Shown: positions 8,122 through 16,787, counted from the first letter of the stretch. The stretch is DNA of 64,000 nucleotides from Hydrogenophaga sp. (GCF_019635465.1 NZ_JAHBZK010000021.1:1-64000); one strand, 5' to 3'. Translations and numbers: made by a program. The notes: generated from the letters alone by a model not told the origin.

Positions 8122-8751
8122 ATGACCTTGAGCTTCCCCGTTTTCTCCGCCGGCATGGTGCTGAGCCTGTCCCTGATCATGGCCATCGGCCCGCAAAACG
8201 CACACGTGCTGCGCATGGGCCTGCAGCGCCAGCACCTGTGGCTGACCGTCGCCATCTGCGCGCTGGCCGACATCGTGCTGATCGCACTCGGCGTGCTGGG
8301 CCTGGCGCAACTGGGTGGCCTGTCCGACAAGCTGCAAGGCGCCCTGATCGGCGCCGGCGTGCTGTTTCTGCTGGTCTATGGCTGGCAGGCCTTTCAACGC
8401 TTTCGCGCGCCAGCCCAACGCACGCCCGATGGCCAGCCCCTGGCCCCGCCGCCCACCTCGCGCAAGCAGGCCGTGCTGTCGGCCCTGGCCTTTTCCTGGC
8501 TCAACCCGCACGCCTGGCTGGACACGGCCGTGCTGATCGGCACCGCCTCACTGGCCTACGGCTCGGCCAGCAAGGTGTTCGGCCTGGGCGCCGTCACCGG
8601 CTCGGTGGTCTGGTTCATCGGCCTGGGCAGCGCAGCCTTCTGGCTCGGCCGGCGCCTGAACTCGCTGCACATCTGGCGCGTGCTGGACGGCCTGGTGGCG
8701 CTCATGATGTGGGGCACCGCGCTGTGGCTGCTGTGGTCGCTGCGCGGGTGA
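8122..8751 (+). CDS. LysE/ArgO-family basic amino-acid exporter
   Basis: 209-residue inner-membrane protein with about six hydrophobic segments and the family hallmark near the N-terminus (LSLIMAIGPQNAHVLRMGLQ). A conserved second motif (SWLNPHAWLDTAVLIGT) lies near residue 135. LysE/ArgO proteins expel excess lysine or arginine by proton antiport. The divergent ArgP-type regulator supports basic amino acids as substrates, and the downstream davBA genes favour lysine. ATG 8122 is chosen because it starts the hydrophobic N-terminus; an upstream GTG at 8062 lies inside the heptamer-repeat region and would add 20 non-conserved residues. Confidence 0.88.
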   Translation: MTLSFPVFSAGMVLSLSLIMAIGPQNAHVLRMGLQRQHLWLTVAICALADIVLIALGVLGLAQLGGLSDKLQGALIGAGVLFLLVYGWQAFQRFRAPAQRTPDGQPLAPPPTSRKQAVLSALAFSWLNPHAWLDTAVLIGTASLAYGSASKVFGLGAVTGSVVWFIGLGSAAFWLGRRLNSLHIWRVLDGLVALMMWGTALWLLWSLRG

Positions 8752-8757
8752 TCGCTT

Positions 8758-8910
8758 GCGATGACAAATGATGGCGGCTGCGCCGCACGTGACAAATGAC
8801 GGGCGTGCGTGCCGTCCGGGTCATTGAAGCGGCAGCGCAGTCATTCGTCATCTGTCATTCGTCATGCGCAGCAAGTCATCTTCGGCGCAGCCGCCATCAT
8901 TCGTCATCGC
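8758..8910. repeat. Large imperfect inverted repeat between exporter and davB
   Basis: Arms at 8758-8784 and 8884-8910 are 27 bases each with one mismatch (GCGATGACRAATGATGGCGG followed by CTGCGCC). The 99-base interior carries further copies of TGACAAATGAC and its complement GTCATTCGTCA (near 8790, 8841 and 8856). The element fills the gap between the exporter stop (8751) and davB (8930). It could act as a terminator or attenuator, or be a non-autonomous repeat; it has no T-run. Confidence 0.65.
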
Positions 8911-8929
8911 GTCACTGACCGAAAACCCC

Positions 8930-10591
8930 ATGCCATCCACCCAACCCATCACCGTCTTCGGCCCTGACTTCCCCTTCGCCTACGACGACTGGCTGCGCCA
9001 CCCCGCGGGGCTGGGCGCGCTGCCGCGCGACATGCTCGGCACCGAGGTGGCCATCGTGGGTGCGGGCATGGCGGGCATGACGGCCGCGCACGAGCTGATG
9101 AAGCTGGGCCTGAAGCCGGTCGTGTACGAGGCCTCGCGCCTGGGCGGGCGGCTGCGCTCGCAGGCTTTCGAAGGTGCGCGGGGGGTGGTGGCCGAGCTGG
9201 GCGGCATGCGCTTTCCACGTTCGGGCACGGCGTTCTTTCACTACGTTGACCGGCTGGGGCTGGGCACGCGCCCGTTTCCCAACCCGCTCACGCCCGCGGC
9301 CGGCTGCACCGTCATCGATCTGGAAGGGCGCACCCACCGCGCGCGCACGCTGGCCGACCTGCCGCCCCTGTTCGCCGAGGTGGCCCAGGCCTGGGCCGAG
9401 GCGCTGGAAGAAGGGGCCGGCTTCGGCGAACTGCAGGATGCCCTGCGCGAACGCGACGTGCGCCGCCTGAAGGCGCTGTGGGACGCATTGGTGCCGCTCT
9501 GGGACGATCGCACCTTCTACGACTTCGTGGCGCAGTCGGACGCGTTCAAGCGCCTGTCCTTCCACCACCGCGAGGTGTTCGGCCAAGTGGGCTTCGGCAC
9601 CGGCGGCTGGGATTCGGACTTTCCCAATTCCATGCTCGAGATCCTGCGTGTGGTGCTGACCGGGTGCGACGAGAACCAGCACCTGGTGGTGGGCGGCGTG
9701 CAGCAGGTGCCGCAAGGGCTTTGGCAGCACGCGCCCGACGCCCGCACGCTGCGGTACTGGGGCGCCGGCACGTCGCTTGCGCAACTGCACGGAGGCGCGC
9801 CGCGCCCGGGCGTGGCCGCCATTGCCCGCGCGCCCGACGGGCGCCTGGCCGTGACCGATGTGCTCGGCAACACGCGCCGCTACGCCGCGGTGCTGACCAC
9901 CTGCCAGAGCTGGTTGCTGACCACGCAGATCGCGGTGGAAGAGTCGCTGTGCTCGCACAAGCTCTGGATGGCGCTGGACCGCACGCGCTACATGCAGTCG
10001 TCCAAGACCTTCGTCATGGTCGATCGCCCGTTCTGGAACGACCTGCGCGACGACGGCTGGCCGGTGATGGGCATGACGCTCACCGACCGCCTCACGCGCG
10101 GCACCTACCTGTTCGACAACGGGCCCGACCAGCCCGGCGTCATCTGCCTGAGCTACGCGTGGATGAGCGACGCGCTCAAGATGCTGCCGCACCCGACCGA
10201 AAAGCGGGTGCAACTGGCCCTGTCGGCGCTGAAGAAGATCTACCCCGACGTCGACATCGCCAGCCACGTCATCGGCGACCCGATCAGCATCTCGTGGGAG
10301 GCCGACCCGCACTTCCTGGGCGCCTTCAAGGGCGCGCTGCCCGGCCACTACCGCTACAACCACCGCATGTACGGCCACTTCATGCAGGACGCGCTTCCCG
10401 CGCAGGAACGCGGCCTGTTCCTCGCGGGCGACGACGTGTCCTTCACGCCGGCCTGGGTCGAAGGCGCGGTGCAGACCGCACTCAATGCAGTGGCCGGCAT
10501 CGTGCGCCACCTGGGCGGCCACAGCCACGACGACAACCCCGGCCCTTGCGAGGCCTACCCGCGGCTGGGCCCGGTGGCGCTGGCCGATTGA
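8930..10591 (+). CDS. davB: L-lysine 2-monooxygenase DavB (FAD amine oxidase family)
   Basis: Flavoenzyme that converts L-lysine with O2 to 5-aminovaleramide plus CO2 and water, the first step of the aminovalerate route. The 553-residue protein starts with ITVFGPDFPFAYDDWLRHP and has the FAD dinucleotide motif VAIVGAGMAGMTAAHEL, then VVYEASRLGGRLRSQ and AELGGMRFPRSGTAF. The C-terminal FAD segment is GDDVSFTPAWVEGAVQT. From memory these blocks match Pseudomonas putida DavB closely along the whole length; tryptophan 2-monooxygenases are a less likely alternative. ATG 8930 matches the family start; an in-frame ATG at 8864 lies in the repeat. davA follows after five bases. Confidence 0.92.
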   Translation: MPSTQPITVFGPDFPFAYDDWLRHPAGLGALPRDMLGTEVAIVGAGMAGMTAAHELMKLGLKPVVYEASRLGGRLRSQAFEGARGVVAELGGMRFPRSGTAFFHYVDRLGLGTRPFPNPLTPAAGCTVIDLEGRTHRARTLADLPPLFAEVAQAWAEALEEGAGFGELQDALRERDVRRLKALWDALVPLWDDRTFYDFVAQSDAFKRLSFHHREVFGQVGFGTGGWDSDFPNSMLEILRVVLTGCDENQHLVVGGVQQVPQGLWQHAPDARTLRYWGAGTSLAQLHGGAPRPGVAAIARAPDGRLAVTDVLGNTRRYAAVLTTCQSWLLTTQIAVEESLCSHKLWMALDRTRYMQSSKTFVMVDRPFWNDLRDDGWPVMGMTLTDRLTRGTYLFDNGPDQPGVICLSYAWMSDALKMLPHPTEKRVQLALSALKKIYPDVDIASHVIGDPISISWEADPHFLGAFKGALPGHYRYNHRMYGHFMQDALPAQERGLFLAGDDVSFTPAWVEGAVQTALNAVAGIVRHLGGHSHDDNPGPCEAYPRLGPVALAD

Positions 10592-10596
10592 GTGCC

Positions 10597-11334
10597 ATGT
10601 CGCCGCTGCGCCTGGCCTTGTGGCAAACGCCCCACCCGGCCGATCTGTCTCACCCCGCCGAGGCGCTATCGCGGCTTGATGCCGCCGCGGCCGAAGCGGC
10701 GGCCCAGGGTGCGCACTGGCTGGTCACACCCGAGATGTTCCTCACCGGCTACCTGATCGGGCCAACCCTGATCGCCGCGCGTGCCGAAGCCGCCGACGGG
10801 CCCTTGCTGCAGGCCGTGCGCAACTGCGCGCGCCGCCATGGCATCGGCATCGTCACCGGCTGGCCCGAGGCGCGGGCGCAGGCCCTGCCCTTCAACAGCG
10901 TCGCCGCCATCGATGAAACCGGCGCGCTGCTCGCGGTGCACCGCAAGATCCACCTCTTCGGCGACGGCGACGCGCAGCGCTTTTCGCCCGGCACCGACGC
11001 ACCCGCGCACTTTCGCTGGCAGGGCTGGCATCTGGGCCTGCTGATCTGCTTCGACGTGGAACACGACCCGCCGCTGCAAGCGCTGGCCGACGCGGGTGTG
11101 CAGGCCGTGCTGGTGCCCACGGCCAACATGGTCGGCTACGACGAGGTGCAACAGCTTCGCCTGCCGGACGCGGCCAGGCGCTTCGGCTTGGCGATCGCCT
11201 ACGCCAATGCCTGCGGGCGCGAGGGCAACACGGTCTACAACGCGCACACCATGCTGGTGGACCGCGACGGCACCTGCATCGCCGACGCCGGATCCGGGCC
11301 CACGCTGCTGCTGGCCGATCTGCCGGCCGCGTGA
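10597..11334 (+). CDS. davA: 5-aminopentanamidase (delta-aminovaleramidase) DavA
   Basis: Nitrilase-superfamily amidase, 245 residues. It hydrolyses 5-aminovaleramide, the DavB product, to 5-aminovalerate and ammonia. The catalytic triad is visible: Glu46 (VTPEMF), Lys117 (VHRKIHLF) and Cys151 (LLICFDVE). It starts five bases after davB, and the pairing with DavB makes the substrate assignment firm; sequence alone would only give a carbon-nitrogen hydrolase. The next enzymes (DavT, DavD) are not in the window. It converges on a LysR gene across a hairpin at 11337-11377. Confidence 0.88.
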   Translation: MSPLRLALWQTPHPADLSHPAEALSRLDAAAAEAAAQGAHWLVTPEMFLTGYLIGPTLIAARAEAADGPLLQAVRNCARRHGIGIVTGWPEARAQALPFNSVAAIDETGALLAVHRKIHLFGDGDAQRFSPGTDAPAHFRWQGWHLGLLICFDVEHDPPLQALADAGVQAVLVPTANMVGYDEVQQLRLPDAARRFGLAIAYANACGREGNTVYNAHTMLVDRDGTCIADAGSGPTLLLADLPAA

Positions 11335-11336
11335 CC

Positions 11337-11377
11337 AGGGCCTGTTCACACTATTTTTCCAAGTGCGAACAGGCCCT
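11337..11377. terminator. Hairpin between convergent davA and lysR
   Basis: Perfect 11-bp inverted repeat AGGGCCTGTTC (11337-11347) / GAACAGGCCCT (11367-11377) with a 19-base loop containing a T5 run. It starts three bases after the davA stop codon and its right arm contains the end of the opposing LysR gene. It may end transcription in both directions, but no T-run follows either arm. Confidence 0.5.
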
Positions 11378-12305
11378 AGTTCGCGCGCCAGTAGTCGGCG
11401 CGGCCGTACTCGTGCTTGAGCAGGTCGATCCACAGGCGCACCCGCAGCGCCAGGTGCTTGCGTTGCGGAAACAGCGCGTAGATGCCGTTGGGCGGCGCGG
11501 CGAATTCGTCGAGCACGCTTTGCAGCCGACCCGCCTGGATGTCGGCCTCGACCTCCCAGGTGCTGCGCCAGGCAATGCCATGCCCGTCCAGACACCATTC
11601 GTGCAGCACCTGGCCGTCGCTGCAATCCATGGGGCCGCCCGGGCGCAGGTAGTGCACCTCGCGCTCCTCGGGTGAGCCGTCCACCGGCAGCGAGAAGGCC
11701 CAGCCACGCGTCTGCGACGCGTCGCTGGAGAGCGTCAGGCAATCGTGTTTGGCCAGCTCGGCCGGCGTGACCGGCGCACCGCGGCGCTGCAGGTAACCTG
11801 GCGCCGCCACACACAGCCGGCGGTTGTCGGCCAGTCGCACGCTCACCAGCGACGAATCGGGCAGATCGCCCACCCGCACCGCGCAGTCGTAACCCTCGCC
11901 GGCCACGTCGACCACGCGGTCCGACAGGTTGAGCGAGACGCTGACCTCCGGGTGCAGGTCGCGAAAACGCGGCACCAGCGGGGCCACGTGGCGGCGCCCG
12001 AAGCCGGCCGGCGCGGTGATGCGCAGATGCCCGCTGGCCTTGACACCGCCGGCACTGACGCTGGCCTCGGCGTTGGACAGATCGGTCAGCAGGCGCTGGC
12101 AGTCCTCGAGAAAGGCACTGCCCTCGTGGGTGAGCGAGATGCGCCGCGTGGTGCGCACCAGCAGCTTCACGCCCAGGCGCGACTCCAGCGCGTCGAGCCG
12201 GCGCCCGATGATGGCCGGCGCCACCGATTCGGCACGGGCCGCGGCGGTGAGGCTGCCGCGCGTGGCCACGGCCACAAAGGTTTCCAGTTGCTTGAGTTTG
12301 TCCAC
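11376..12305 (-). CDS. LysR-family transcriptional regulator
   Basis: 309 residues. The N-terminal HTH (LKQLETFVAVATRGSLTAAAR, then PAIIGRRLDALESRLGVKLL) is followed by a LysR effector-binding domain containing GHLRITAPAGFGRRHVAP, as in regulators of the CrgA/PA-type subgroup. It converges on davA and lies downstream of the Lrp gene on the same strand with a 101-base gap, so its own promoter is likely there. Targets are unknown; control of davBA is possible only by proximity. Confidence 0.85.
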   Translation of the reverse strand: MDKLKQLETFVAVATRGSLTAAARAESVAPAIIGRRLDALESRLGVKLLVRTTRRISLTHEGSAFLEDCQRLLTDLSNAEASVSAGGVKASGHLRITAPAGFGRRHVAPLVPRFRDLHPEVSVSLNLSDRVVDVAGEGYDCAVRVGDLPDSSLVSVRLADNRRLCVAAPGYLQRRGAPVTPAELAKHDCLTLSSDASQTRGWAFSLPVDGSPEEREVHYLRPGGPMDCSDGQVLHEWCLDGHGIAWRSTWEVEADIQAGRLQSVLDEFAAPPNGIYALFPQRKHLALRVRLWIDLLKHEYGRADYWRAN

Positions 12306-12406
12306 GCGGGCAGATTATTCAAACGGCACACACAAATCAACGCGTCGGCGCGATTTTTACCGCTGAATTGGTTTGCAATCTGCGTGCCAGAGCCCCAGTC
12401 GGGCGC

Positions 12407-12844
12407 TCACAGCGAGGGTGGCAGCGCCACTTCGCGCAGGATGAGCCGGGTGTAGGTCTCGCGCACGCCGGGGTGCTGGCGTAGGGTTTCGGTGAGCTGC
12501 ATCAGGTCGTCGCGATCGGCGCAGGCCACGCGCACCGCGTAGTCGAACGAGCCCGTCATCAGCGTGGCGCCCAGCACCTGCGGCAGGTGGCGCAGGGCGG
12601 TCTCGAAATCCATCGCGCTGGTGCCGGGCGCCATCTTCACCTCGATCTGCGCGTGCAGGTCGCGACCGAGGGCACTCGGGTCGACAGTGGCGCGGATGTG
12701 CTGCACCACACCACTGCCGCACAGGCGGCGAAAGCGCTCGGCCACGGCGTTGGCGCTCAGGTGCACCGCCTCGCCCAGGTCGCGAAAGCTGATGCGCCCG
12801 TCCTGGGCCAGAAGACGGACGATTTCCCGGTCGATTTGATCCAT
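12407..12844 (-). CDS. Lrp/AsnC-family transcriptional regulator
   Basis: 145 residues, standard for the family. An AsnC-type HTH occupies residues 1-55 (IDREIVRLLAQDGRISFRDLGEAVHLSANAV...). A RAM ligand-binding domain follows (QIEVKMAPG ... GATLMTGSFDYAVRVACADRDDL). Lrp-type proteins bind amino acids and assemble into octamers around DNA. It is divergent from the HTH protein gene at 12946 with 101 bases between them, which contain an 11-bp-phased TAAGAACT direct repeat. Given nearby lysine genes, an amino-acid effector is plausible but unproven. Confidence 0.87.
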   Translation of the reverse strand: MDQIDREIVRLLAQDGRISFRDLGEAVHLSANAVAERFRRLCGSGVVQHIRATVDPSALGRDLHAQIEVKMAPGTSAMDFETALRHLPQVLGATLMTGSFDYAVRVACADRDDLMQLTETLRQHPGVRETYTRLILREVALPPSL

Positions 12845-12865
12845 GACCGCGATTGTCTCCGTACT

Positions 12866-12884
12866 TAAGAACTTTGTAAGAACT
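12866..12884. promoter_or_regulatory. Direct repeat TAAGAACT, 11-bp period
   Basis: Identical octamers at 12866-12873 and 12877-12884 lie one helical turn apart, 22 bases upstream of the Lrp start and 62 bases before the divergent gene at 12946. The AT-rich, phased arrangement fits a regulator site or promoter element in this divergent region. The binding factor is not identified. Confidence 0.35.
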
Positions 12885-12945
12885 AATCAGCGCCAAATGC
12901 AGCCCATGTCGCACTAAGCTCTGCGCGCCACCGGACCGACACACC

Positions 12946-13926
12946 ATGTACCAGATCGACCTGCCCGCACCCCCGACGACCCCTGTGCCCCTGAACGCCG
13001 GCAACGGCCGCCCCGTGCGCGGCCGCCCGGTGCGCCACGCCGACCTGGCCGAGCTGCGGCAGCTGCTGCCCGGCTGGCTGGTGCTGGACGCCGAACTGCG
13101 CGCCGCCCTGCCGGTGCTGTGGACGCGACTGCTCGGTCAGCCCGGCTTCAGCGCCGACGTGATCGAGGACCTGTCGCGCCCACCCGGCCAGCGCCTGGTC
13201 GGCCTGGGCATGACAGTGGCCCTCAGCGCCGACTGGCAGGCGCGCCTGCGCGAGGCGCCGCCTGCGCACGCCGGGGCGGTCTGGTACCGCGACTTCATGG
13301 ACGGGCGCACCGCCCCCATGGACGACCGCACGCTGGCCCAGGCCAATGCGCGCGGCGAGGTCGGCATGCTGGTGCTGCACTACGCCCAGGACGCCATCGA
13401 CCCGGCACGCCCGGAGGTGCAACAGGTGCTGCTGGCGGCCATGCAGCTGTTTCGCCACGCGCACGGTGGTCTGCATCTGCGCGACGTGTGGCAGGAGGCG
13501 CTGGCCGACGGCGGCGACTACCTGCTGGGCATGGGGTTTCGGCGCCGCACGCAGCGCGGTCCGGGCCAGCCCGACCTGTTCGGCCTGGCCCGCGACGAAG
13601 CCATGCGCATGTTCCCCGGGCCGCCGGCGCGCGACGTCTTCCAGTTCGTGCCGCCGGTGATGGGCTTTACCGCCGCCGAACGCCGGGTGCTGCGTCTGGC
13701 GGTGTGCGACCTGACCGACGACGACATCGCCGATGAAGTGGGCGTGACCTCGCACACGCTCAAGAAGGTGTGGCGCTCGGTGTTCGAGCGCGCCACCGAC
13801 GCCCTGCCCGACATGTTCGGCCCGCCCAGTACCGACGCCGCCGCCGGCACCCGCGGGCCGGAGAAACGCCGCCACCTGTTGCAGTACCTGCGCCAGCACC
13901 CCGAAGAACTGCGTCCCTGGCCCTGA
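12946..13926 (+). CDS. Protein with C-terminal LuxR-type HTH, unknown N-terminal domain
   Basis: 326 residues. The C-terminal portion (about 236-285) reads FTAAERRVLRLAVCDLTDDDIADEVGVTSHTLKKVWRSVF, a LuxR/GerE-type helix-turn-helix. It is followed by a basic tail (EKRRHLLQYLRQHPEELRPW). The first 230 residues are not recognised; they include an Arg/His-rich start and a possible sensory domain (QRLVGLGMTVALS, AGAVWYRDFMDGR). It is divergent from lrp and precedes the hemerythrin operon by 110 bases, making it a candidate regulator of that operon. No receiver or PAS domain could be identified with certainty. Confidence 0.7.
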   Translation: MYQIDLPAPPTTPVPLNAGNGRPVRGRPVRHADLAELRQLLPGWLVLDAELRAALPVLWTRLLGQPGFSADVIEDLSRPPGQRLVGLGMTVALSADWQARLREAPPAHAGAVWYRDFMDGRTAPMDDRTLAQANARGEVGMLVLHYAQDAIDPARPEVQQVLLAAMQLFRHAHGGLHLRDVWQEALADGGDYLLGMGFRRRTQRGPGQPDLFGLARDEAMRMFPGPPARDVFQFVPPVMGFTAAERRVLRLAVCDLTDDDIADEVGVTSHTLKKVWRSVFERATDALPDMFGPPSTDAAAGTRGPEKRRHLLQYLRQHPEELRPWP

Positions 13927-14035
13927 GCCACACGAGGGTCGACCACCCCTAATAGGTCACTACCCTTTTTGTGGTCTGGGCCGCGCAGGCCAGGTCTCGA
14001 AGAATCCGGGCACACCCCACCCACCGGAGCCCTAG

Positions 14036-14776
14036 ATGCTGATGACCCCCGACAACCACCAGAGCGAGAACACGCAGTTCGTCTGCCACAGCGCACGCGT
14101 GCAGAGCTATCGCTTCATCCACAAGGCGCTGCGCGCGCTGATGTTTCGCACCCTGCAACAGGTGGCCAGCCTGGACGCCGACGACGCCGGCGAGCGCACC
14201 ACCATGGTGGCGCAGGTCGAAGAGCTGCTGCAGGTCTGCAGCGACCACCTCGACCACGAGAACCGCTTCTTCCACAGCGCGCTTCGCGAACGCGCGCCGC
14301 GCGCCGTGATGCCCTTCGACGACGACCACGACGATCACGTCGGCACCATCGCGCAACTGCGCCACCAGCTCGACCAGGTGGCCATGGGCGGCTCGGCCGC
14401 CGCGCAGCACGCCTATGCGCTCTACCTGGGCCTCACCCGTTTCGTCGGCGAAAACCTCGAGCACATGGCCGAGGAGGAAACCACGCTCACGCGCACGCTG
14501 TGGCAGCACTTCAGCGACGACGAGATCCATGCGCTGGAGGGCCGGCTGCAAGCCAGCTTCGCGCCGCAGGAAAGCGCCTACTACCTGCGCTGGATGGCGC
14601 GCAGCCTCAACCACGCCGAGCTCGCCACGCTGATGCAGGGCGCGCGCGCCGGCATGCCGGCGGCCGCCTTCGCCGAGCTGTGCGATCTGGTGCGCGACGC
14701 GCTGCCGCAGAACCGCTGGGCCCGCCTGTCGCGCACGCTCGGCGTGCAGGCCGTGCCCGGCCTCGCCACCGCCTGA
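14036..14776 (+). CDS. Hemerythrin HHE-domain protein
   Basis: 246 residues, mostly helical, with hemerythrin-type iron ligands spread over four helices: RFIHKALRA, CSDHLDHENRFF, DDDHDDHVGTI and NLEHMAEEETTL. HHE-domain proteins bind a di-iron centre and are used for oxygen, NO or iron handling. A second helical region (residues 160-240) may be another domain. CGGAG lies before ATG 14036; an in-frame ATG six bases later is an alternative. It is first in a four-gene run (7-base gap, 4-base overlap, 13-base gap) with three exported proteins, an unusual partnership. Confidence 0.8.
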   Translation: MLMTPDNHQSENTQFVCHSARVQSYRFIHKALRALMFRTLQQVASLDADDAGERTTMVAQVEELLQVCSDHLDHENRFFHSALRERAPRAVMPFDDDHDDHVGTIAQLRHQLDQVAMGGSAAAQHAYALYLGLTRFVGENLEHMAEEETTLTRTLWQHFSDDEIHALEGRLQASFAPQESAYYLRWMARSLNHAELATLMQGARAGMPAAAFAELCDLVRDALPQNRWARLSRTLGVQAVPGLATA

Positions 14777-14783
14777 GTCGGCC

Positions 14784-15839
14784 ATGCACCGACGGATTCG
14801 ACACGCCGCCCTGGCGGTGGCGCTGGGGCTGGCTGCGCCCATGGCGGCGCTGGCGGGCGACTGCTGGGCGCCCGACGCGGCCACGGCCACGCCGCCAGGC
14901 GTGTGGGCGCGAGCACTCAACCACGCCGGCGAACGCATGCGGCGCGACCCCGCCATCCAGGCCATCGATCGTGTGCGCTACCGCCTGCACCGCTCCGTCA
15001 GCGTGCCGCAGCACAGCGGTGCGCCGGCGGCCGCCGAGGCCCATGTGATGCTGCACGGCCCCGACACCTGGCAAGGCGCTTGCGGCCTCAAGCCCGAAGC
15101 CGACCGCCTGCACGGCGCCAGCCTGAGCGTGCACCTGAACAACCTGCGCGCCGTGCTGAACCCGCTCGACATCGGCGGCGACGCGCAGCCACCGTTCTTT
15201 GTCGCGCCCACCGAAACCGGCCGCCGCGCCGGCCACCCGGTCTACGACGGGCGTTTGCTGGTGCTCACCGTCGGCCGGCTGCCGGCCTTCGTGCCCGTGA
15301 GCGTGGGCGAGTACCTGCAGGCCTGGCAGCGCCAGCTCGACCACGAGCAGACGACCACACGCCAGGACGCGCAGGCCCTGCAGGCCGACGAGGCGCAATG
15401 GCGCGAAGCCCTGGCGCAACTCGAACGCAGCGACCCAGCCGCCGCGGCCGACATGCGCCGCACCCTGGCCGAAGCGCGCGCAACGGCCCGCGGCGAAGGC
15501 GCCAGCGACCCGCTGGGCGAGCGCGCCGCGCTGCGCGCCCTGCGCCAGTCGCTGAGCGCCGCGCGCCTGGCCAGCCCGGCGTACGTGAGCTCGGCCGCCA
15601 TGGAGCGGCAGCGCTTTGGCATTGCCCGCGCCGACGAACCCGGCGCCCAGGCCCTGGTGCGCGTGAACCCCGCGCTCTGGCAAGGCGCCCGGCCCGGTGA
15701 TGTGCGCGTGGTGGCCCTGGAGGTCTACCTCAACCGCTCCGAGGCCTTCGATCACCCCGACACCCCCTTGCAGGCCGCCGCGCGCGGCTGGCTCTCCCGC
15801 GTGGACCCGGCGATCTACGCCGACCTGCTCACCCCATGA
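14784..15839 (+). CDS. Secreted protein of unknown function
   Basis: 351 residues, not recognised. An N-terminal signal peptide (HRRIRHAALAVALGLAAPMAALA) precedes a mature protein starting GDCWAPD. The body has a globular region with two further conserved-looking blocks (HGPDTWQGACGLKPEADRL, LVLTVGRLPAFVPVS). A predicted coiled coil lies around residues 180-240 (QRQLDHEQTTTRQDAQALQ ...), and the C-terminus is YLNRSEAFDHPDTPLQAAA. It overlaps the next gene by four bases (ATGA), indicating co-translation with the OmpA-like protein. Confidence 0.65.
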   Translation: MHRRIRHAALAVALGLAAPMAALAGDCWAPDAATATPPGVWARALNHAGERMRRDPAIQAIDRVRYRLHRSVSVPQHSGAPAAAEAHVMLHGPDTWQGACGLKPEADRLHGASLSVHLNNLRAVLNPLDIGGDAQPPFFVAPTETGRRAGHPVYDGRLLVLTVGRLPAFVPVSVGEYLQAWQRQLDHEQTTTRQDAQALQADEAQWREALAQLERSDPAAAADMRRTLAEARATARGEGASDPLGERAALRALRQSLSAARLASPAYVSSAAMERQRFGIARADEPGAQALVRVNPALWQGARPGDVRVVALEVYLNRSEAFDHPDTPLQAAARGWLSRVDPAIYADLLTP

Positions 15840-16774
15840 AACGACGAACCCTGTTGCTGGGCATCGCTGGCATGCCCTGGCGCAGCCATGCCGCGCCCGA
15901 GCCCCACCCCCCCCACAACCTGCTGGTGCGCGAGCGCGGCGTCGCGGTGGTCGCAGCCAGCTCGTCCTACGGCGGCAGCGAGGCCGACAACCTCGTGCCT
16001 TCGCTGCAGCGCCTGGCCGAGCCCGGCGTGACCCTGCAGGACTTCATCTGGTGCACCGAGGACAACGCGCCCTTTCCGCACTGGGCCTTGCTCGACCTGC
16101 AGCGCCCGCAATGGATCACCACGCTGGTGTTCAACAACGCGCTCAAGGACGAGCCGGCCTACCCCGGCATCTCGGCGCGCGGCGTCGAGGTCTGGCTGGG
16201 CCGCGAGTCGCGCGATCGGCTGCAGCGGGTGGCCTCGTTCGAACTTGAGCGTGGCCGCGCCCACCAGGCCGTGCGCATCGAGCCCACCGAGGCGCGCTGG
16301 CTCAAGTTTGTTGTGACCAGCAACTGGGGGCACCCGGCCTGGACCGAGATGAACCCCGCCGCCGCGCACGACGACGGCAGCCGACCGGCCGATCTGGCCC
16401 AGGCGCTCGACCGCCAGGGCCACGTCGACGTGTACGGCCTGTACTTCGACTTCGCCCGCGCCAGCCTGCGCCCCGAAAGCGAAGCGGTGCTAGCGCAGAT
16501 CCTGGCCTGGCACCGCGCGCACCCCCAGGTGCGCCTGCGCATCGAGGGCCACACCGACGCCATCGGTGCGGCCAGCGCCAACGATGCCTTGTCGCTGGCG
16601 CGTGCGCAGGCCGTGGTCAGCGCACTGGTTGCGCGGGGCGCGCGTACCGACGCCCTGCAGGCCATCGGCCACGGCGCCCGACAGCCCGTGGCCCCCAACG
16701 ACAGCGACAGCGCTCGCGCCCGCAACCGCCGCGTGAGCGTGGTGCGCGCGGACGCGCCTTCCCGACAACCCTGA
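15836..16774 (+). CDS. OmpA-like exported protein with discoidin-like N-terminal half
   Basis: 312 residues. The start MKRRTLLLGIAGMP carries a twin Arg and may be a Tat-type or Sec signal. Residues 35-175 look like a coagulation factor 5/8-type (galactose-binding-like) beta domain: WALLDLQRPQWITTLVFNNAL ... LKFVVTSNWGHPAWTEM. Residues 195-305 form an OmpA/MotB peptidoglycan-binding domain (YGLYFDFARASLRPESEAVL, RIEGHTDAIG, RARNRRVSVV). It would anchor to the cell wall and bind sugar or another ligand in the periplasm or outer membrane. The fusion is uncommon; domain identity of the first half is moderately supported. Confidence 0.72.
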   Translation: MKRRTLLLGIAGMPWRSHAAPEPHPPHNLLVRERGVAVVAASSSYGGSEADNLVPSLQRLAEPGVTLQDFIWCTEDNAPFPHWALLDLQRPQWITTLVFNNALKDEPAYPGISARGVEVWLGRESRDRLQRVASFELERGRAHQAVRIEPTEARWLKFVVTSNWGHPAWTEMNPAAAHDDGSRPADLAQALDRQGHVDVYGLYFDFARASLRPESEAVLAQILAWHRAHPQVRLRIEGHTDAIGAASANDALSLARAQAVVSALVARGARTDALQAIGHGARQPVAPNDSDSARARNRRVSVVRADAPSRQP

Positions 16775-16787
16775 TTCATCCAGCCCC

